Assembly (NCBI RefSeq): GCF_000482485.1 | Contig: NZ_AXVK01000027.1 | Coordinates: 62,001 to 126,000 of the forward strand | DNA from: Paucisalibacillus globulus DSM 18846 | GTDB lineage: Bacteria > Bacillota > Bacilli > Bacillales > Amphibacillaceae | Length of the DNA stretch: 64,000 nt | Reading direction: 5' to 3' | Part shown: positions 12,218 through 21,973 of the stretch, one piece after another | Numbering within the stretch: position 1 is the first letter of the stretch | Layout of the letters: every line of letters starts with the position of its first letter | The notes under the pieces: generated by a model | The model's input: only the letters and a program-made list of their open reading frames with translations | What the model was told of the DNA's origin: nothing | Databases searched by the model: none | Translations under genes and position numbers: made by a program

Positions 12218-14002
12218 TTAAACTGTATATTTCTCTGTTTCAATAACTCCTGCTGCGATTTCACGTTTCTTAACGATCACATTCGTTGGAGTATGACGAG
12301 TTAACTTACGTAATGATGACAACATCATACGTAGTGTATCGCCTTCTTCAACACCAATAAGTGTTTCTTTTGCATCGGCTTCGATACGATTGAATGCTTC
12401 TTGTACATAAACTTGTGTATAAAGAAGTTTTTGTTTATTCTTCTCAGCACCAGTTGCATTGATTGCTTTTTCGGTACGTAAAATAGCACTTTCCATGTTG
12501 TAAACTTCTGCAACCATATCAGCAAGGTTGACCAAGATTTCTTGTTCTCTATCAATCTTTTGCATGTATTTTTGGGCAGCTAATCCAGCACCAAGTAATA
12601 CAATCTTTTTCGCATTTCTTAGTAAATACTTTTCTTGCTCAAGTGGTTCTGTACCAGGCTCTTCTGGCATCATCATCATTAGTTCTTCTTGTAGGCTCAT
12701 TGCTTTTTGGAATAAAGGTAGGTCACCTTTCATTGCTTTCTTCAACAAAGTACCTGGAACTAATAGACGGTTGATTTCGTTAGTACCTTCAAAGATACGG
12801 TTAATACGGGAGTCACGGTAAATACGTTCCACTTCATATTCTTGCATGAATCCATATCCACCATGCATTTGAACCGCTTCATCTGCAGCATGGTCAAGTA
12901 GCTCTGTTGCCATATATTTGTTCATGGAGCACTCGATTTGATATTCAGCAATCGCACGTGCAATTTCGCGTCCATCTTTTAACTCTTCATCGGATAAAGC
13001 ACCCATGCGTTGTTCAAATAGTCCAACAGTACGATAAACAGCACTTTCATTTGCATAGATTTCTGATGCAATTGTAGCTAATTTTTCCTGTGTTAAAGAA
13101 AACTTGGAAATTGGCGTATTAAATTGTTTACGTTGGTTCACATATTGAGTAGCAACTTCTAAGGCACGTTTAGCTCCACCAACACCACCGATTGCAAGTT
13201 TATAACGACCTACGTTTAAGATATTAAATGCAATAATATGGCCACGGCCTTTTTCTCCAAGTAGGTTTTCTACCGGTACTTCCGCATCTTCTAAAATTAA
13301 TGTCCGTGTTGAAGAGGATTTGATACCCATTTTCTTTTCTTCTGGGCCAGTTGAAACTCCAGGGAATTCACGCTCTACAATGAATGCTGAGAAGTGCTCC
13401 CCATCGATTTTTGCGTAAACAACGAATACATCTGCAAAAGCTGAATTTGTAATCCATTGTTTTTCACCATTTAGAATATAGTGTGTTCCTGCTTCATTTA
13501 ATTTTGCTGTTGTTTTTGCACCTAATGCATCTGAACCAGAACCTGGCTCTGTAAGGGCATACGCTGCAATAAGCTCACCTGTTGCTAGCTTTGGTAAATA
13601 CTTTTCTTTTTGTTCTTCATTACCGAAGAATACGATTGGTAGTGATCCAATACCTACATGTGCTCCATGAGTGATGGAGAATCCTCCAGCACGGGCGAAC
13701 TTTTCCGTGATTAAGGATGAGCTAATTTTATCTAGTGCTAGGCCACCGTATTCTTCTGGAATGTCAGCACTTAGTAGTCCTAAGTCTCCAGCTTTTTTCA
13801 ATAAACTTACGGAATGATCGAATTCATGATTTTCTAGTTTTTCAACTACTGGTAGTACTTCTCCTACTACGAAGTCTTCTGTTGTTTTGGCGATCATTTT
13901 ATGTTCGTCTGTGAAGTCTTCTGGTGTGATGATGTCTTCTCCTGTTAGGTCTTCTACTAGGAAGGATCCGCCTTTGAATAATTTTTCTTTTGTTTTACTC
14001 AT
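12218..14002 (-). CDS. fadE: Acyl-CoA dehydrogenase FadE (YusJ)
   Basis: FAD enzyme that catalyses the first step of beta-oxidation, acyl-CoA to trans-2-enoyl-CoA. The 594-aa length is that of the long Bacillus FadE type. The first ~400 residues are the standard dehydrogenase ([36 protein letters not shown]-like end). About 190 extra C-terminal residues form a second helical domain as in YusJ and VLCAD. It is the last gene of fadN-fadA-fadE. A 320-base gap with a GC-rich repeat separates it from fadA, which is unusual for this operon. Confidence 0.94.
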   Translation of the reverse strand: MSKTKEKLFKGGSFLVEDLTGEDIITPEDFTDEHKMIAKTTEDFVVGEVLPVVEKLENHEFDHSVSLLKKAGDLGLLSADIPEEYGGLALDKISSSLITEKFARAGGFSITHGAHVGIGSLPIVFFGNEEQKEKYLPKLATGELIAAYALTEPGSGSDALGAKTTAKLNEAGTHYILNGEKQWITNSAFADVFVVYAKIDGEHFSAFIVEREFPGVSTGPEEKKMGIKSSSTRTLILEDAEVPVENLLGEKGRGHIIAFNILNVGRYKLAIGGVGGAKRALEVATQYVNQRKQFNTPISKFSLTQEKLATIASEIYANESAVYRTVGLFEQRMGALSDEELKDGREIARAIAEYQIECSMNKYMATELLDHAADEAVQMHGGYGFMQEYEVERIYRDSRINRIFEGTNEINRLLVPGTLLKKAMKGDLPLFQKAMSLQEELMMMMPEEPGTEPLEQEKYLLRNAKKIVLLGAGLAAQKYMQKIDREQEILVNLADMVAEVYNMESAILRTEKAINATGAEKNKQKLLYTQVYVQEAFNRIEADAKETLIGVEEGDTLRMMLSSLRKLTRHTPTNVIVKKREIAAGVIETEKYTV

Positions 14003-14061
14003 TTTTTATACATCCTCTCTTTGAATGTTTGTATTTTAAATATAACTTTCTGGCCATATCC

Positions 14062-14234
14062 GCGTCCCGAATACACTCCGCTTCTACTTTCAGCACAGGG
14101 GCGACATCTGCTCGAAAATACCTCGCAGTGTCTGCCTTGCCTGCGGGTGGCGGTGAGACTCCTCAGAGCTAAAGCTCTTGCGGGGTCTCACCCTTGCCAC
14201 TATTCCCGCGGGAGTCTCCGTGTATTCGGGCCGC
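14062..14234 (+). repeat. GC-rich structured repeat, copy A, inside the fad operon
   Basis: The element is bounded by inverted ends CCCGAATACAC (14066-14076) and GTGTATTCGGG (14220-14230), extended by GCG/CGC after one mismatch. Inside are the segment CAGCACAGGGGCGACATCTG, a nested hairpin with arms GGTGAGAC and GTCTCACC, and GGAGTCTCCG beside the right end. It is much richer in GC than the flanks. It matches copy C (22973-23236, inverted) over the CAGCACAGG segment and copy B (22755-22888) at the GGAGTCTCCG end. Reading frames across it are not genes. Confidence 0.85.
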
Positions 14235-14322
14235 TCAGTGTATAGTTGAAATAAATTATCTTACTCAATTAAGAAATAAAATCCTTCAAAAAAGCTTATC
14301 TATAATCTTATTGATTACTAAC

Positions 14323-15498
14323 CTACAACAGTTCAAATACTCCTGCTGCTCCCATTCCTCCGCCGATGCACATGGTTACTACGCCGAATTGGGTGTTTCG
14401 GCGTTTCATTTCGTGTGCTAGGCTTAGGGTTAGTTTTGTTCCTGTCATGCCTAGTGGGTGGCCTAGTGCGATTGCTCCGCCGTTTACATTAACGATAGAT
14501 GTGTCTAAATCTAGTGCTTGGATTACTCGTACGGATTGGGAAGCAAATGCTTCATTTAGTTCGAATAGACCAATATCTGATAGATTTAATCCGGCAATTT
14601 CTAATGCTTTTGGAATTGCTTTTACTGGTCCTACCCCCATAATTTCTGGTTCGACACCAGCAACAGCGAATGAACGGAATTTCACTAATGGCTTAAGTCC
14701 TTCTGCTACAGCCTTTTCACGATCCATGATCAGAACAGATGCTGCACCATCACTCATTTGTGATGAGTTACCAGCTGTTACAGAACCTTTCATATGGAAT
14801 GCTGGACGTAATTTTGCCAGTACCTCCATTGTAGTTCCTGCTCTTACGCCTTCATCTGTATCAAAAAGAAACGATTTTTCTTCCACTTTGTTGTTCTTTC
14901 CAATAAAGCGTTCTGTTATTTCTACTGGAATAATTTCATCTTTGAATCTACCTTCCGCTATCGCTTTTGCTGCTCGCTCATGACTTTGTACGGCAAATGC
15001 ATCTTGGTCTTCGCGGGAGATACCGAATCGATTTGCGACTTCTTCTGCAGTATGCCCCATACCCATGTAATATCCAGGAGCATCTGCGACTAGTGTTGGG
15101 TTTGGTTTAATAACGTGACCTGGCATCGGTACTAGACTCATAGATTCTGCCCCACCAGCGATAATCGTATTGCTTGCGCCAAGCATAATACGTTCTGATG
15201 CATAGGCAATACTTTGTAGTCCGGAAGAACAATAACGATTAATTGTAATACCTGGTACATCATGTTTTAGACCAGCAAGACCAGCAATATTACGAGCCAT
15301 ATTCATACCTTGCTCCGCTTCTGGAATTGCACAACCAATAATAACGTCATCAATATTTCCATCGTATCCACCAGCACGCTTTAGCGTTTCTTTAATCGTT
15401 AATGCTGCTAAATCGTCTGGACGACTATTACGTAAAGAGCCTTTATTTGCTTTTCCTACAGGGGTTCTAGCACCTGCTACAATAACTGCTTCTCTCAT
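14323..15498 (-). CDS. fadA: Acetyl-CoA acyltransferase (thiolase) FadA
   Basis: Catalyses thiolytic cleavage of 3-ketoacyl-CoA, the last step of each beta-oxidation round. The 391-aa protein has nucleophile Cys90 (NRYCSSGLQ), the His in GGAIALGHPLG near 347, and acid/base Cys377 (CIGGGMGAAG). It lies 15 bases after fadN, with a strong GGGGGAAG site, and clearly shares its transcript. Confidence 0.96.
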   Translation of the reverse strand: MREAVIVAGARTPVGKANKGSLRNSRPDDLAALTIKETLKRAGGYDGNIDDVIIGCAIPEAEQGMNMARNIAGLAGLKHDVPGITINRYCSSGLQSIAYASERIMLGASNTIIAGGAESMSLVPMPGHVIKPNPTLVADAPGYYMGMGHTAEEVANRFGISREDQDAFAVQSHERAAKAIAEGRFKDEIIPVEITERFIGKNNKVEEKSFLFDTDEGVRAGTTMEVLAKLRPAFHMKGSVTAGNSSQMSDGAASVLIMDREKAVAEGLKPLVKFRSFAVAGVEPEIMGVGPVKAIPKALEIAGLNLSDIGLFELNEAFASQSVRVIQALDLDTSIVNVNGGAIALGHPLGMTGTKLTLSLAHEMKRRNTQFGVVTMCIGGGMGAAGVFELL

Positions 15499-15513
15499 TT
15501 CTCTTCCCCCTCC

Positions 15514-17913
15514 CTAGTTTCTCAGTGGTTTTCCTTTTAATAGCATGTGTTGCATACGCTGCTGTGTTTTAGGCTCGGCAATTAAGCTTAAGAATGCCTC
15601 ACGCTCTAAATCGAGCATAACTTGTTCTTCAATAAGTGTGCCTTCCTTAATACGCCCACCTGATAATACATATGCTAACTTTTCAGCAATTTTCACATCA
15701 TGTTCAGATGCATAGCCGCCAAACTGTAATGTTTTGGCACCAAGTAACATAGCTGCGTAACCTGCGTCTCCTACAACAGGAATCTTTTCTCGTTTTGGTG
15801 CATGATATCCAGCTTTCGATAATTCGAGTACACGTTGTTTGGCATCATGGATTAAATGGTCAGGATTCACACTAATTCGGTCATTTGCATCTAAAAAGCC
15901 ATTAATTCTAGCCTCTTCTGCAGATGTCGAAACTTTTGCCATCGCAACTTTTTCAAACACATCATTTGCAACCTTTGTTAAGTCAAAGTTAATACCCTTT
16001 GGTAGATTTCGAAGCTTTTTCAGGTAGAGTTCTTTTGTTCCACCACCACCAGGGATTAGACCAACTCCAAACTCAACAAGACCCATGTACAATTCTGAGG
16101 ATACCTGAAGAGCTGCAGCTGGAAGTGAAACTTCTGTCCCGCCACCAAGCGCCATATTAAATGGTGCTGCTACTACTGGCTTGTTAGAATACTTAATATT
16201 TGTTCCCATGTCTTGGAACATCTTCACAACCATATCCAGTTCAAAGAAATTATCATCTTGTGCTTCCATTAGCATTAATGCAAGGTTAGCACCTACACTA
16301 AAGTTCTTACCTTGGTTTCCAACAACAAGACCTTCATAATTCTTTTCTACTTCTTCAACAGCAAAATTAACCATTTGTATCGTATCGAAACCTAGTGCAT
16401 TACTCTTTGAATGAAATTCTAGTAAGGCAACACCATCACCAATATCAACAAGACTAGCTCCAGTGTTCTTTTTAATTACACCATTTACATCCTTCAGACG
16501 CTTAATATTGATTTCTTTCGGATTAAATGCTTGCTTCTTATATTCATTATTTTCTAAGTAGAACACTTCACCGTTATCTTCTTTATAGAAGGATTCATGG
16601 CCAGCTTCAAGTAGGTCTAATACCCAACTTGGTACATGTTCTCCTTCATCCTTCATCCGTTCAACTGATGTCCTTAGGCCTATAGCATCCCATGTTTCAA
16701 ATGGTCCAATTTCCCAGCCGAATCCCCACTTCATCGCTTGGTCTATTGCTACGATATCGTCAGCAATTTCACCAACTAACTCAGCTGAGTACAATATAGC
16801 AGGTTTTAAAATGTTCCAAATTAAGTCACCAGCACGGTCGCCCTTCATATTTACAAGCGCTTTCAATTTATTGCGAGTCCCTTTAGCTTGCTTAGCTAAC
16901 TCAACAGCTGGGGTTTTTAATTTCCCGCGATCTTCATATTCTAGAGTTTCGGGATTTAATTGATAAATGTTACTAGCGCCTTTTTCTTTTTTCTTTAAGA
17001 AAAATCCTTGGCCACTTTTAGCACCTAACCAGCCATTTTCTTGCATCTTTAACATAAATTCAGGAATATCGAATACTTCCTTCTCTGCACCTTCCACTTG
17101 CTCATATACATTTCGTGCAACATGGACGAATGTATCCAGACCAACAACATCTAATGTACGGAAAGTCGCACTCTTTGGTCTTCCGATTAGCGGACCTGTT
17201 ACTGAGTCTACCTCACCAACAGAATATCCACCCTTAATCATTTCTCTAACTGTTACAAGTAATCCATATGTTCCAATACGGTTAGCAATAAAGTTTGGCG
17301 TGTCCTTCGCTTCAACTACACCTTTTCCTAAAACATCTTCACCAAATGTTTTCATAAATCCTAACACTTCTGAATCGGTATGCTTCGTTGGAATTACTTC
17401 TAATAACTTCAAGTATCTAGGTGGATTAAAAAAATGTGTTCCTAGGAAATGCTTTTGAAAATCTTCAGACCGACCTTCCACCATTGCTTCTACGGATATT
17501 CCTGACGTATTTGAGCTAACAATGGAACCCTGCTTACGATATTGATCTACTTTTTCAAAAACGATTCTTTTAACATCTAGTCGTTCCACAACAACCTCAA
17601 TTATCCAGTCCACATCCGCTAACTTTTCCATATCGTCATCCATATTCCCAACTTCAATTAAGTCAAGACTTTCTATGGATACGATTGGTGACGGTTTTTG
17701 TTTTAATAATGCTTGCTTGCTCTGTGCTGCAATACGGTTTCTTACCACCTTATCCTCAAGAGTAAGACCATTTTGCTCCTCTTTTTCCGTCAATGCTCTT
17801 GGTACTATATCAAGCATCAATGTAGGAACACCGATATTAGCCAGATGTGCAGCAATACCAGAACCCATAACACCCGAGCCTAAAACCGCAGCACGCTTGA
17901 TTGTTCGTTTCAT
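15514..17913 (-). CDS. fadN: Enoyl-CoA hydratase/3-hydroxyacyl-CoA dehydrogenase FadN
   Basis: Bifunctional beta-oxidation enzyme of 799 aa. The N-terminal NAD-binding motif AVLGSGVMGSGIA (residues 9-21) and the 3-hydroxyacyl-CoA dehydrogenase domains occupy roughly 1-400. A crotonase-type hydratase domain with VGANLALMLMEA and MALGGGTEVSLPAAA lies around 490-690. I start at the ATG at 17913, six bases after GGGGGA; a GTG 18 bases upstream lacks such a site. It heads the fadN-fadA-fadE operon, and a FadR-type operator lies directly upstream. Confidence 0.95.
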   Translation of the reverse strand: MKRTIKRAAVLGSGVMGSGIAAHLANIGVPTLMLDIVPRALTEKEEQNGLTLEDKVVRNRIAAQSKQALLKQKPSPIVSIESLDLIEVGNMDDDMEKLADVDWIIEVVVERLDVKRIVFEKVDQYRKQGSIVSSNTSGISVEAMVEGRSEDFQKHFLGTHFFNPPRYLKLLEVIPTKHTDSEVLGFMKTFGEDVLGKGVVEAKDTPNFIANRIGTYGLLVTVREMIKGGYSVGEVDSVTGPLIGRPKSATFRTLDVVGLDTFVHVARNVYEQVEGAEKEVFDIPEFMLKMQENGWLGAKSGQGFFLKKKEKGASNIYQLNPETLEYEDRGKLKTPAVELAKQAKGTRNKLKALVNMKGDRAGDLIWNILKPAILYSAELVGEIADDIVAIDQAMKWGFGWEIGPFETWDAIGLRTSVERMKDEGEHVPSWVLDLLEAGHESFYKEDNGEVFYLENNEYKKQAFNPKEINIKRLKDVNGVIKKNTGASLVDIGDGVALLEFHSKSNALGFDTIQMVNFAVEEVEKNYEGLVVGNQGKNFSVGANLALMLMEAQDDNFFELDMVVKMFQDMGTNIKYSNKPVVAAPFNMALGGGTEVSLPAAALQVSSELYMGLVEFGVGLIPGGGGTKELYLKKLRNLPKGINFDLTKVANDVFEKVAMAKVSTSAEEARINGFLDANDRISVNPDHLIHDAKQRVLELSKAGYHAPKREKIPVVGDAGYAAMLLGAKTLQFGGYASEHDVKIAEKLAYVLSGGRIKEGTLIEEQVMLDLEREAFLSLIAEPKTQQRMQHMLLKGKPLRN

Positions 17914-17935
17914 GTTTTGTCCCCCAATCACATTT

Positions 17936-17953
17936 TGAATGAATACTCATTCA
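17936..17953. promoter_or_regulatory. FadR-type operator upstream of fadN
   Basis: The 18-base palindrome TGAATGAATACTCATTCA (arms TGAATGA/TCATTCA, 4-base centre) matches the known Bacillus FadR operator pattern TGAATGAnTAnTCATTCA. It lies 23 bases upstream of the fadN start, so the TetR-type repressor FadR, released by long-chain acyl-CoA, should control the operon. The fadR gene is not in this window. Confidence 0.88.
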
Positions 17954-18169
17954 TTTTTTAAGTAAAAAATTAAGGACAGTCTCCTATCCATCTATATTCA
18001 CTATAAATTAAATTCAGACATTTCGCAATAAAAATTATAATAATCATTGTAAATTTTTTAAACTCTAAGGTGGATTACCTACCAAATTAGGCCAATTCGC
18101 ATAGGTTGTCATTTTGGTGGAAAAGTATCAAAAGCCAATTTTTTTACAATCGAAACCATTCCTATTTAC

Positions 18170-18190
18170 AAACCGTAACGATTACGATAT
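18170..18190. promoter_or_regulatory. Zur box upstream of znuA
   Basis: AAACCGTAACGATTACGATAT matches the Bacillus Zur consensus (AAATCGTAATnATTACGATTT) at 17 of 20 defined positions. It lies 44 bases before the znuA start, where a repressor would block the promoter. The zur gene is in the same operon, so the system is probably autoregulated by zinc. Confidence 0.88.
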
Positions 18191-18233
18191 GATACATAAG
18201 TCAATATGAATATTATGAAATCGAGTGGATATT

Positions 18234-19214
18234 ATGAAGCCTTTTACTATACTTGTATCAATTATTATAATGAGTATCCTTCTCTTTGGATGTCAAAGTG
18301 AACCAATACATCAGCAATCAGATGAAAAATTAACTATATATACATCCGTATATCCAATTCAATTTATCATCGAAAGAATTGGTGGAACTACGGTTAATAC
18401 CTTAACAATATTCCCTCCAGGTGTTGATGCCCATTCTTATGAACCAACTACTAAAACTTTAACTACTCTCTCCAAAAGTGATGCTTTTATTTATCTTGGA
18501 GCAGGCATGGAGGGTTTTTCAGAAAGTATAGCAAGTGCATTAGAGTCTGAAGATGTGAATCTATTAGAACTTGGAAATCATAAGGAGCTTTTTGAGGATG
18601 CACATGACCATCATCATGATCATGAAGGAGAAACAAGCAACCATCATCATGATGATGGTCATAACCATGGTGATCATGATCCCCATATCTGGATAGATCC
18701 CCTTCGTATGATTGAAATGGCTCATATTATAACAGATTATTTAAGTGAAATTAACCCTAATGACAAAGACCTTTATCATAATAATTTTCAATTACTTAAA
18801 GATGAATTAACGATGCTCGACAAGGAATTTCAGGAAACCTTACAAAATAGTGCTGATAAAAAAATACTTGTTTCTCATGCAGCATATGGTTATTGGGAGG
18901 AACGGTACGGAATAGAACAAATCCCAATCAACGGAATCTCCTCAACAAGCGAACCATCTCAAAGGGATTTAGTTCAAATTATCGAACAAGCAAAAGCAAG
19001 TAATCTAATGTATGTCATTTTTGAACAAAACACGTCAAGCAAAGTCTCTAGCATCATTCAGGATTACATCGGTGCTAAAAGCCTAACGATTCACAATCTA
19101 GCTGTTTTAACAGAAAATGACTTTGAACAAGATAATGATTATCTGTCAATAATGAGGCAAAACTTAAACGTATTGGAAAAAGCAACTCAAATGAAAGGAA
19201 GCTTGGATAGATGA
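18234..19214 (+). CDS. znuA: Zinc-binding lipoprotein ZnuA (AdcA-like)
   Basis: Cluster A-I substrate-binding protein of a zinc ABC importer, about 326 aa. Lipobox LLFGC places the lipid anchor at Cys20. A His/Asp-rich loop spans about 124-151, the hallmark of zinc-specific rather than manganese-specific members. The metal ligands include His in GVDAHSYEP and in DPHIWIDP. I start at ATG 18234; an in-frame GTG nine bases upstream is possible, and neither has an ideal ribosome binding site. It overlaps znuC by four bases (ATGA). Confidence 0.92.
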   Translation: MKPFTILVSIIIMSILLFGCQSEPIHQQSDEKLTIYTSVYPIQFIIERIGGTTVNTLTIFPPGVDAHSYEPTTKTLTTLSKSDAFIYLGAGMEGFSESIASALESEDVNLLELGNHKELFEDAHDHHHDHEGETSNHHHDDGHNHGDHDPHIWIDPLRMIEMAHIITDYLSEINPNDKDLYHNNFQLLKDELTMLDKEFQETLQNSADKKILVSHAAYGYWEERYGIEQIPINGISSTSEPSQRDLVQIIEQAKASNLMYVIFEQNTSSKVSSIIQDYIGAKSLTIHNLAVLTENDFEQDNDYLSIMRQNLNVLEKATQMKGSLDR

Positions 19215-19963
19215 ATTCAATTATTTCTTTAGAAAATATTAGCTATTCTTATGAGAAGAAGCCCATTCTTCAACAAATCAACTTTGAAATACATAAGGGT
19301 GCATTTGTTGGACTGTTAGGACCAAATGGTGGGGGAAAAACAACTCTAATCAAAATAATTCTTGGTATTCTAAATCCGGATAGTGGCAGTTTAACCCTTT
19401 TTGATCAGCCTCTTGAAGAATTTAAGAGCTGGAATAAAATTGGCTTCGTATCACAAAAGTCAAATTCATTTAACAAAGGGTTTCCTGCTTCTGTTTACGA
19501 AGTAGTTTCTTCTGGACTGACTAGTAAAGTTGGTTATTTTAAATTTTTTAATCAAGAACATAAAGAAAAGATTTTATATGCGATTAATGCCGTTGGAATG
19601 AGTGATTACACCTATGAAAATATCGGCAATCTATCTGGAGGTCAACAACAACGAGTTTTTATTGCAAGGGCGTTGGTAAGTGAACCAGAATTACTCATCT
19701 TAGATGAACCAACCGTTGGGATAGACTATGAAAATGTGCAACGATTCTATGAGTTATTACATGATTTAAATAAACAGAATGGTATCAGTTTACTATTAGT
19801 GACCCATGATACTGGTACAATGACAAAGTATGCGACTAAAATCGCTTGTCTAAATAAAACACTTCATTTTCATGGAAATCCTAAAGAATTTGAAAATCTA
19901 TCAGAAAAAGAAATGTCAAAACTTTATGGTCATGATGTGAATATTGTTTCACACAACCATTAA
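19211..19963 (+). CDS. znuC: Zinc ABC transporter ATPase ZnuC
   Basis: A 250-aa ATPase with Walker A GPNGGGKTT, signature LSGGQQQR and Walker B LLILDEPTVGID. It drives zinc import through ZnuB. The start codon overlaps the znuA stop (ATGA), so the two are translationally coupled. The zinc assignment rests on its neighbours ZnuA and Zur and on the Zur box. Confidence 0.94.
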   Translation: MNSIISLENISYSYEKKPILQQINFEIHKGAFVGLLGPNGGGKTTLIKIILGILNPDSGSLTLFDQPLEEFKSWNKIGFVSQKSNSFNKGFPASVYEVVSSGLTSKVGYFKFFNQEHKEKILYAINAVGMSDYTYENIGNLSGGQQQRVFIARALVSEPELLILDEPTVGIDYENVQRFYELLHDLNKQNGISLLLVTHDTGTMTKYATKIACLNKTLHFHGNPKEFENLSEKEMSKLYGHDVNIVSHNH

Positions 19964-19978
19964 TTCGGAGGAGAACCA

Positions 19979-20827
19979 ATGCTTGCAGATTTATTAGAAT
20001 ATGACTTTTTAAGGCAAACATTTTTAACAGGGCTTTTGATTGGTATCATTGCCCCACTATTAGGAACGTTTATTGTCGTTAGACGACTTTCCTTAATTGC
20101 TGATGCATTATCACATGTTACGTTAGCAGGAATCGCTTTTGGATTATTCCTTGAGAAGAAGTTCGCCTTTATGTTACTACCTCCCATTTATGGTGGCTTA
20201 TTATTTTCCGTTATGGGATCTATCTTTATTGAAAAACTACGGAGTGTTTATAAGGCTTATCAAGAATTAGCAATTCCTATCATTCTTTCTGGCGGAGTTG
20301 GCCTAAGCGTAATATTTATTGCGTTAGCAGATGGTTTTAATACAGAACTTATGAATTTCCTTTTTGGTTCTGCATCTGCCGTTAGTAAAACAGACTTTAT
20401 TACTATATTAATTATAACTATTTTTGTTTTAGTAATCATAACATTATTTTACAAAGAGTTATTCACGCTGTCCTTTGATGAAGAGCATGCTAAGGTTTCC
20501 GGTATTCATTCTAAACAAATACACTTATTATTTATTATCTTAACAGCTTTAGTTATTGCCGCTTCCATCCAAATTGTTGGAGTATTATTAGTTTCTTCTT
20601 TAATGACGTTACCTGTTGCAGCAAGTATGCGTATTGCAAAAGGTTTTAAACAAATGATGCTTCTTGCTATTGTTTTCGGGGAGCTAGCTGTTATGATAGG
20701 ATTAATATCAGGATATTATTTAAATATTCCTCCTGGTGGAACTATTGTTGTTGTAGCAATTATTATTTTATTAATGACAATAAGCTATAAACGATTACAA
20801 GTAACTTTTAAGGGGGCAAAAGCATGA
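19979..20827 (+). CDS. znuB: Zinc ABC transporter permease ZnuB
   Basis: A 282-aa permease of the ABC-3 family with about eight membrane spans. Family motifs include DALSHVTLAGIA near residue 42 and SLMTLPVAASMRIAKGF. It has an excellent GGAGGAG site and overlaps zur by four bases (ATGA), linking importer and regulator. Confidence 0.94.
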   Translation: MLADLLEYDFLRQTFLTGLLIGIIAPLLGTFIVVRRLSLIADALSHVTLAGIAFGLFLEKKFAFMLLPPIYGGLLFSVMGSIFIEKLRSVYKAYQELAIPIILSGGVGLSVIFIALADGFNTELMNFLFGSASAVSKTDFITILIITIFVLVIITLFYKELFTLSFDEEHAKVSGIHSKQIHLLFIILTALVIAASIQIVGVLLVSSLMTLPVAASMRIAKGFKQMMLLAIVFGELAVMIGLISGYYLNIPPGGTIVVVAIIILLMTISYKRLQVTFKGAKA

Positions 20828-21237
20828 ATACCTCTGAGGCAATAGAGCTATTAAAGAAAAAAGGTTATAAAACTACTGGAAAAAGAAAAGATATTTTAAC
20901 CTATTTCGAGGAAGCGGATGGCTACCGTACTGCAAAAGACCTTATCCAACATTTAGAAGAAACCCATAAAGGAATTAGCTTTGATACAATCTATCGAAAT
21001 CTACACCTTTACAATGAGGTTGGAATTTTGGAAACTACAGAATTGAACGGTGAAAAACACTTTAGAATGAATTGTACACACCACCATCATCATCATTTTA
21101 TTTGTAAGGATTGTGGAAAGACAAAGGAAATTGAAATTTGTCCAATGGATGAAGTAAAACAAACACTAGCTAACTATGAAATTGAAGGTCATAAATTTGA
21201 AATTTATGGATTATGCCCAGGATGTCAGCACGCTTAA
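20824..21237 (+). CDS. zur: Fur-family zinc uptake regulator Zur
   Basis: A 137-aa Fur-family repressor. The winged helix occupies ~10-80 (RTAKDL, FDTIYRNLHLYNEVGI). A metal-sensing segment with six consecutive His (86-91) follows Cys84. Two CxxC pairs (Cys94/97 and Cys131/134) form the structural zinc site. The genetic context, co-transcription with znuACB and a Zur box at the head, argues for Zur over Fur or PerR. The start codon overlaps znuB. Confidence 0.93.
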   Translation: MNTSEAIELLKKKGYKTTGKRKDILTYFEEADGYRTAKDLIQHLEETHKGISFDTIYRNLHLYNEVGILETTELNGEKHFRMNCTHHHHHHFICKDCGKTKEIEICPMDEVKQTLANYEIEGHKFEIYGLCPGCQHA

Positions 21238-21620
21238 TAAACTGGAAAGTTTATCTTGCCGTGGGAATCGGTGGTATGATTGGTGCTGTTGGACGATATA
21301 GCATATCTTTACTTTTCGATAATCGGTTCCTCTTTCCGGTAGAAACATTGATAGCAAATTTTATTGGTTGTTTTTTGCTTAGCTTTATATTAAATAGTGT
21401 ATGGATTAAAAAAAGGATTCCACAAGAAATTTCTACTGGATTAACAGCGGGAGTTATTGGAGCGTTCACCACTTTTTCTACCTTTGCTGTTGAAACGGTA
21501 ACGCTTAGTTATCATCATTTATTTTTAAGTTTTTGCTATGTTTTTATCAGTATTATTGGTGGGCTTATACTCTGCTATTTAGGCTATAGACTAGCAAACA
21601 AAAGGCAGGAAAACATATGA
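21213..21620 (+). CDS. crcB: Fluoride channel subunit CrcB/FluC (first)
   Basis: A four-helix fluoride exporter subunit; functional channels are antiparallel dimers. The family motifs GGMIGAVGRY and GAFTTFSTFAVE are present. The reading frame starts inside the end of zur (25-base overlap). The exact start is uncertain: no candidate has a good ribosome binding site, so translation is probably coupled to zur. A second crcB follows, the usual heterodimer pair in Bacilli. No fluoride riboswitch was found, so the pair seems to be carried on the zinc operon transcript. Confidence 0.9.
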   Translation: MPRMSARLINWKVYLAVGIGGMIGAVGRYSISLLFDNRFLFPVETLIANFIGCFLLSFILNSVWIKKRIPQEISTGLTAGVIGAFTTFSTFAVETVTLSYHHLFLSFCYVFISIIGGLILCYLGYRLANKRQENI

Positions 21621-21973
21621 ATTTTATCTTAGTTGCAATAGGAGGATTTGTCGGCAGCATCCTCCGTTTTTATATTTCTATTAAATTAAATAAGCGACTA
21701 ATTGGTACTTGGATTGCCAATATATCCGGTTCGGTTCTAATGGCATTTTCAATCTTTTTCTATTCAATACATGTTTTGAATGAATCCCACTGGTTATTTC
21801 TAGGTGTCGGATTATGTGGTTCTTACACAACCTTTTCTACCTTTGGAAATGAAGCATTACAGCTAATTCTTAATAACAACATGAAAGCCGCAATTCGATA
21901 TATCATTTCTACCCTATTCATTTCTATCCTAGTTATTATTAGCATATTAGTTCTACTAGGATATAAGTTTTAA
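21617..21973 (+). CDS. crcB: Fluoride channel subunit CrcB/FluC (second)
   Basis: A 118-aa partner of the preceding subunit, overlapping it by four bases (ATGA). It has GGFVGSILRFYIS and GLCGSYTTFSTFGNE, and in dual-gene systems the two subunits insert in opposite orientations. It ends the zinc/zur/fluoride operon and runs convergently into gdnD, with which it overlaps by 18 bases. No terminator lies between them. Confidence 0.9.
   Translation: MNFILVAIGGFVGSILRFYISIKLNKRLIGTWIANISGSVLMAFSIFFYSIHVLNESHWLFLGVGLCGSYTTFSTFGNEALQLILNNNMKAAIRYIISTLFISILVIISILVLLGYKF

Noticed and set aside
13990-14421. Plus-strand frames around repeat copy A
   Set aside because: They cross the repeat and the ends of fadE and fadA and lack initiation signals.
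14366-14983. 205-codon frame opposite fadA
   Set aside because: Mirror frame of a conserved gene; Ser/Pro/Asn-rich translation typical of antisense reading. The same applies to 16967-17458 opposite fadN.
18038-18052. PerR/Fur-like palindrome TAATAATCATTGTAA
   Set aside because: Two mismatches and no obvious target promoter; such AT-rich matches occur by chance. Mentioned only as a weak site.
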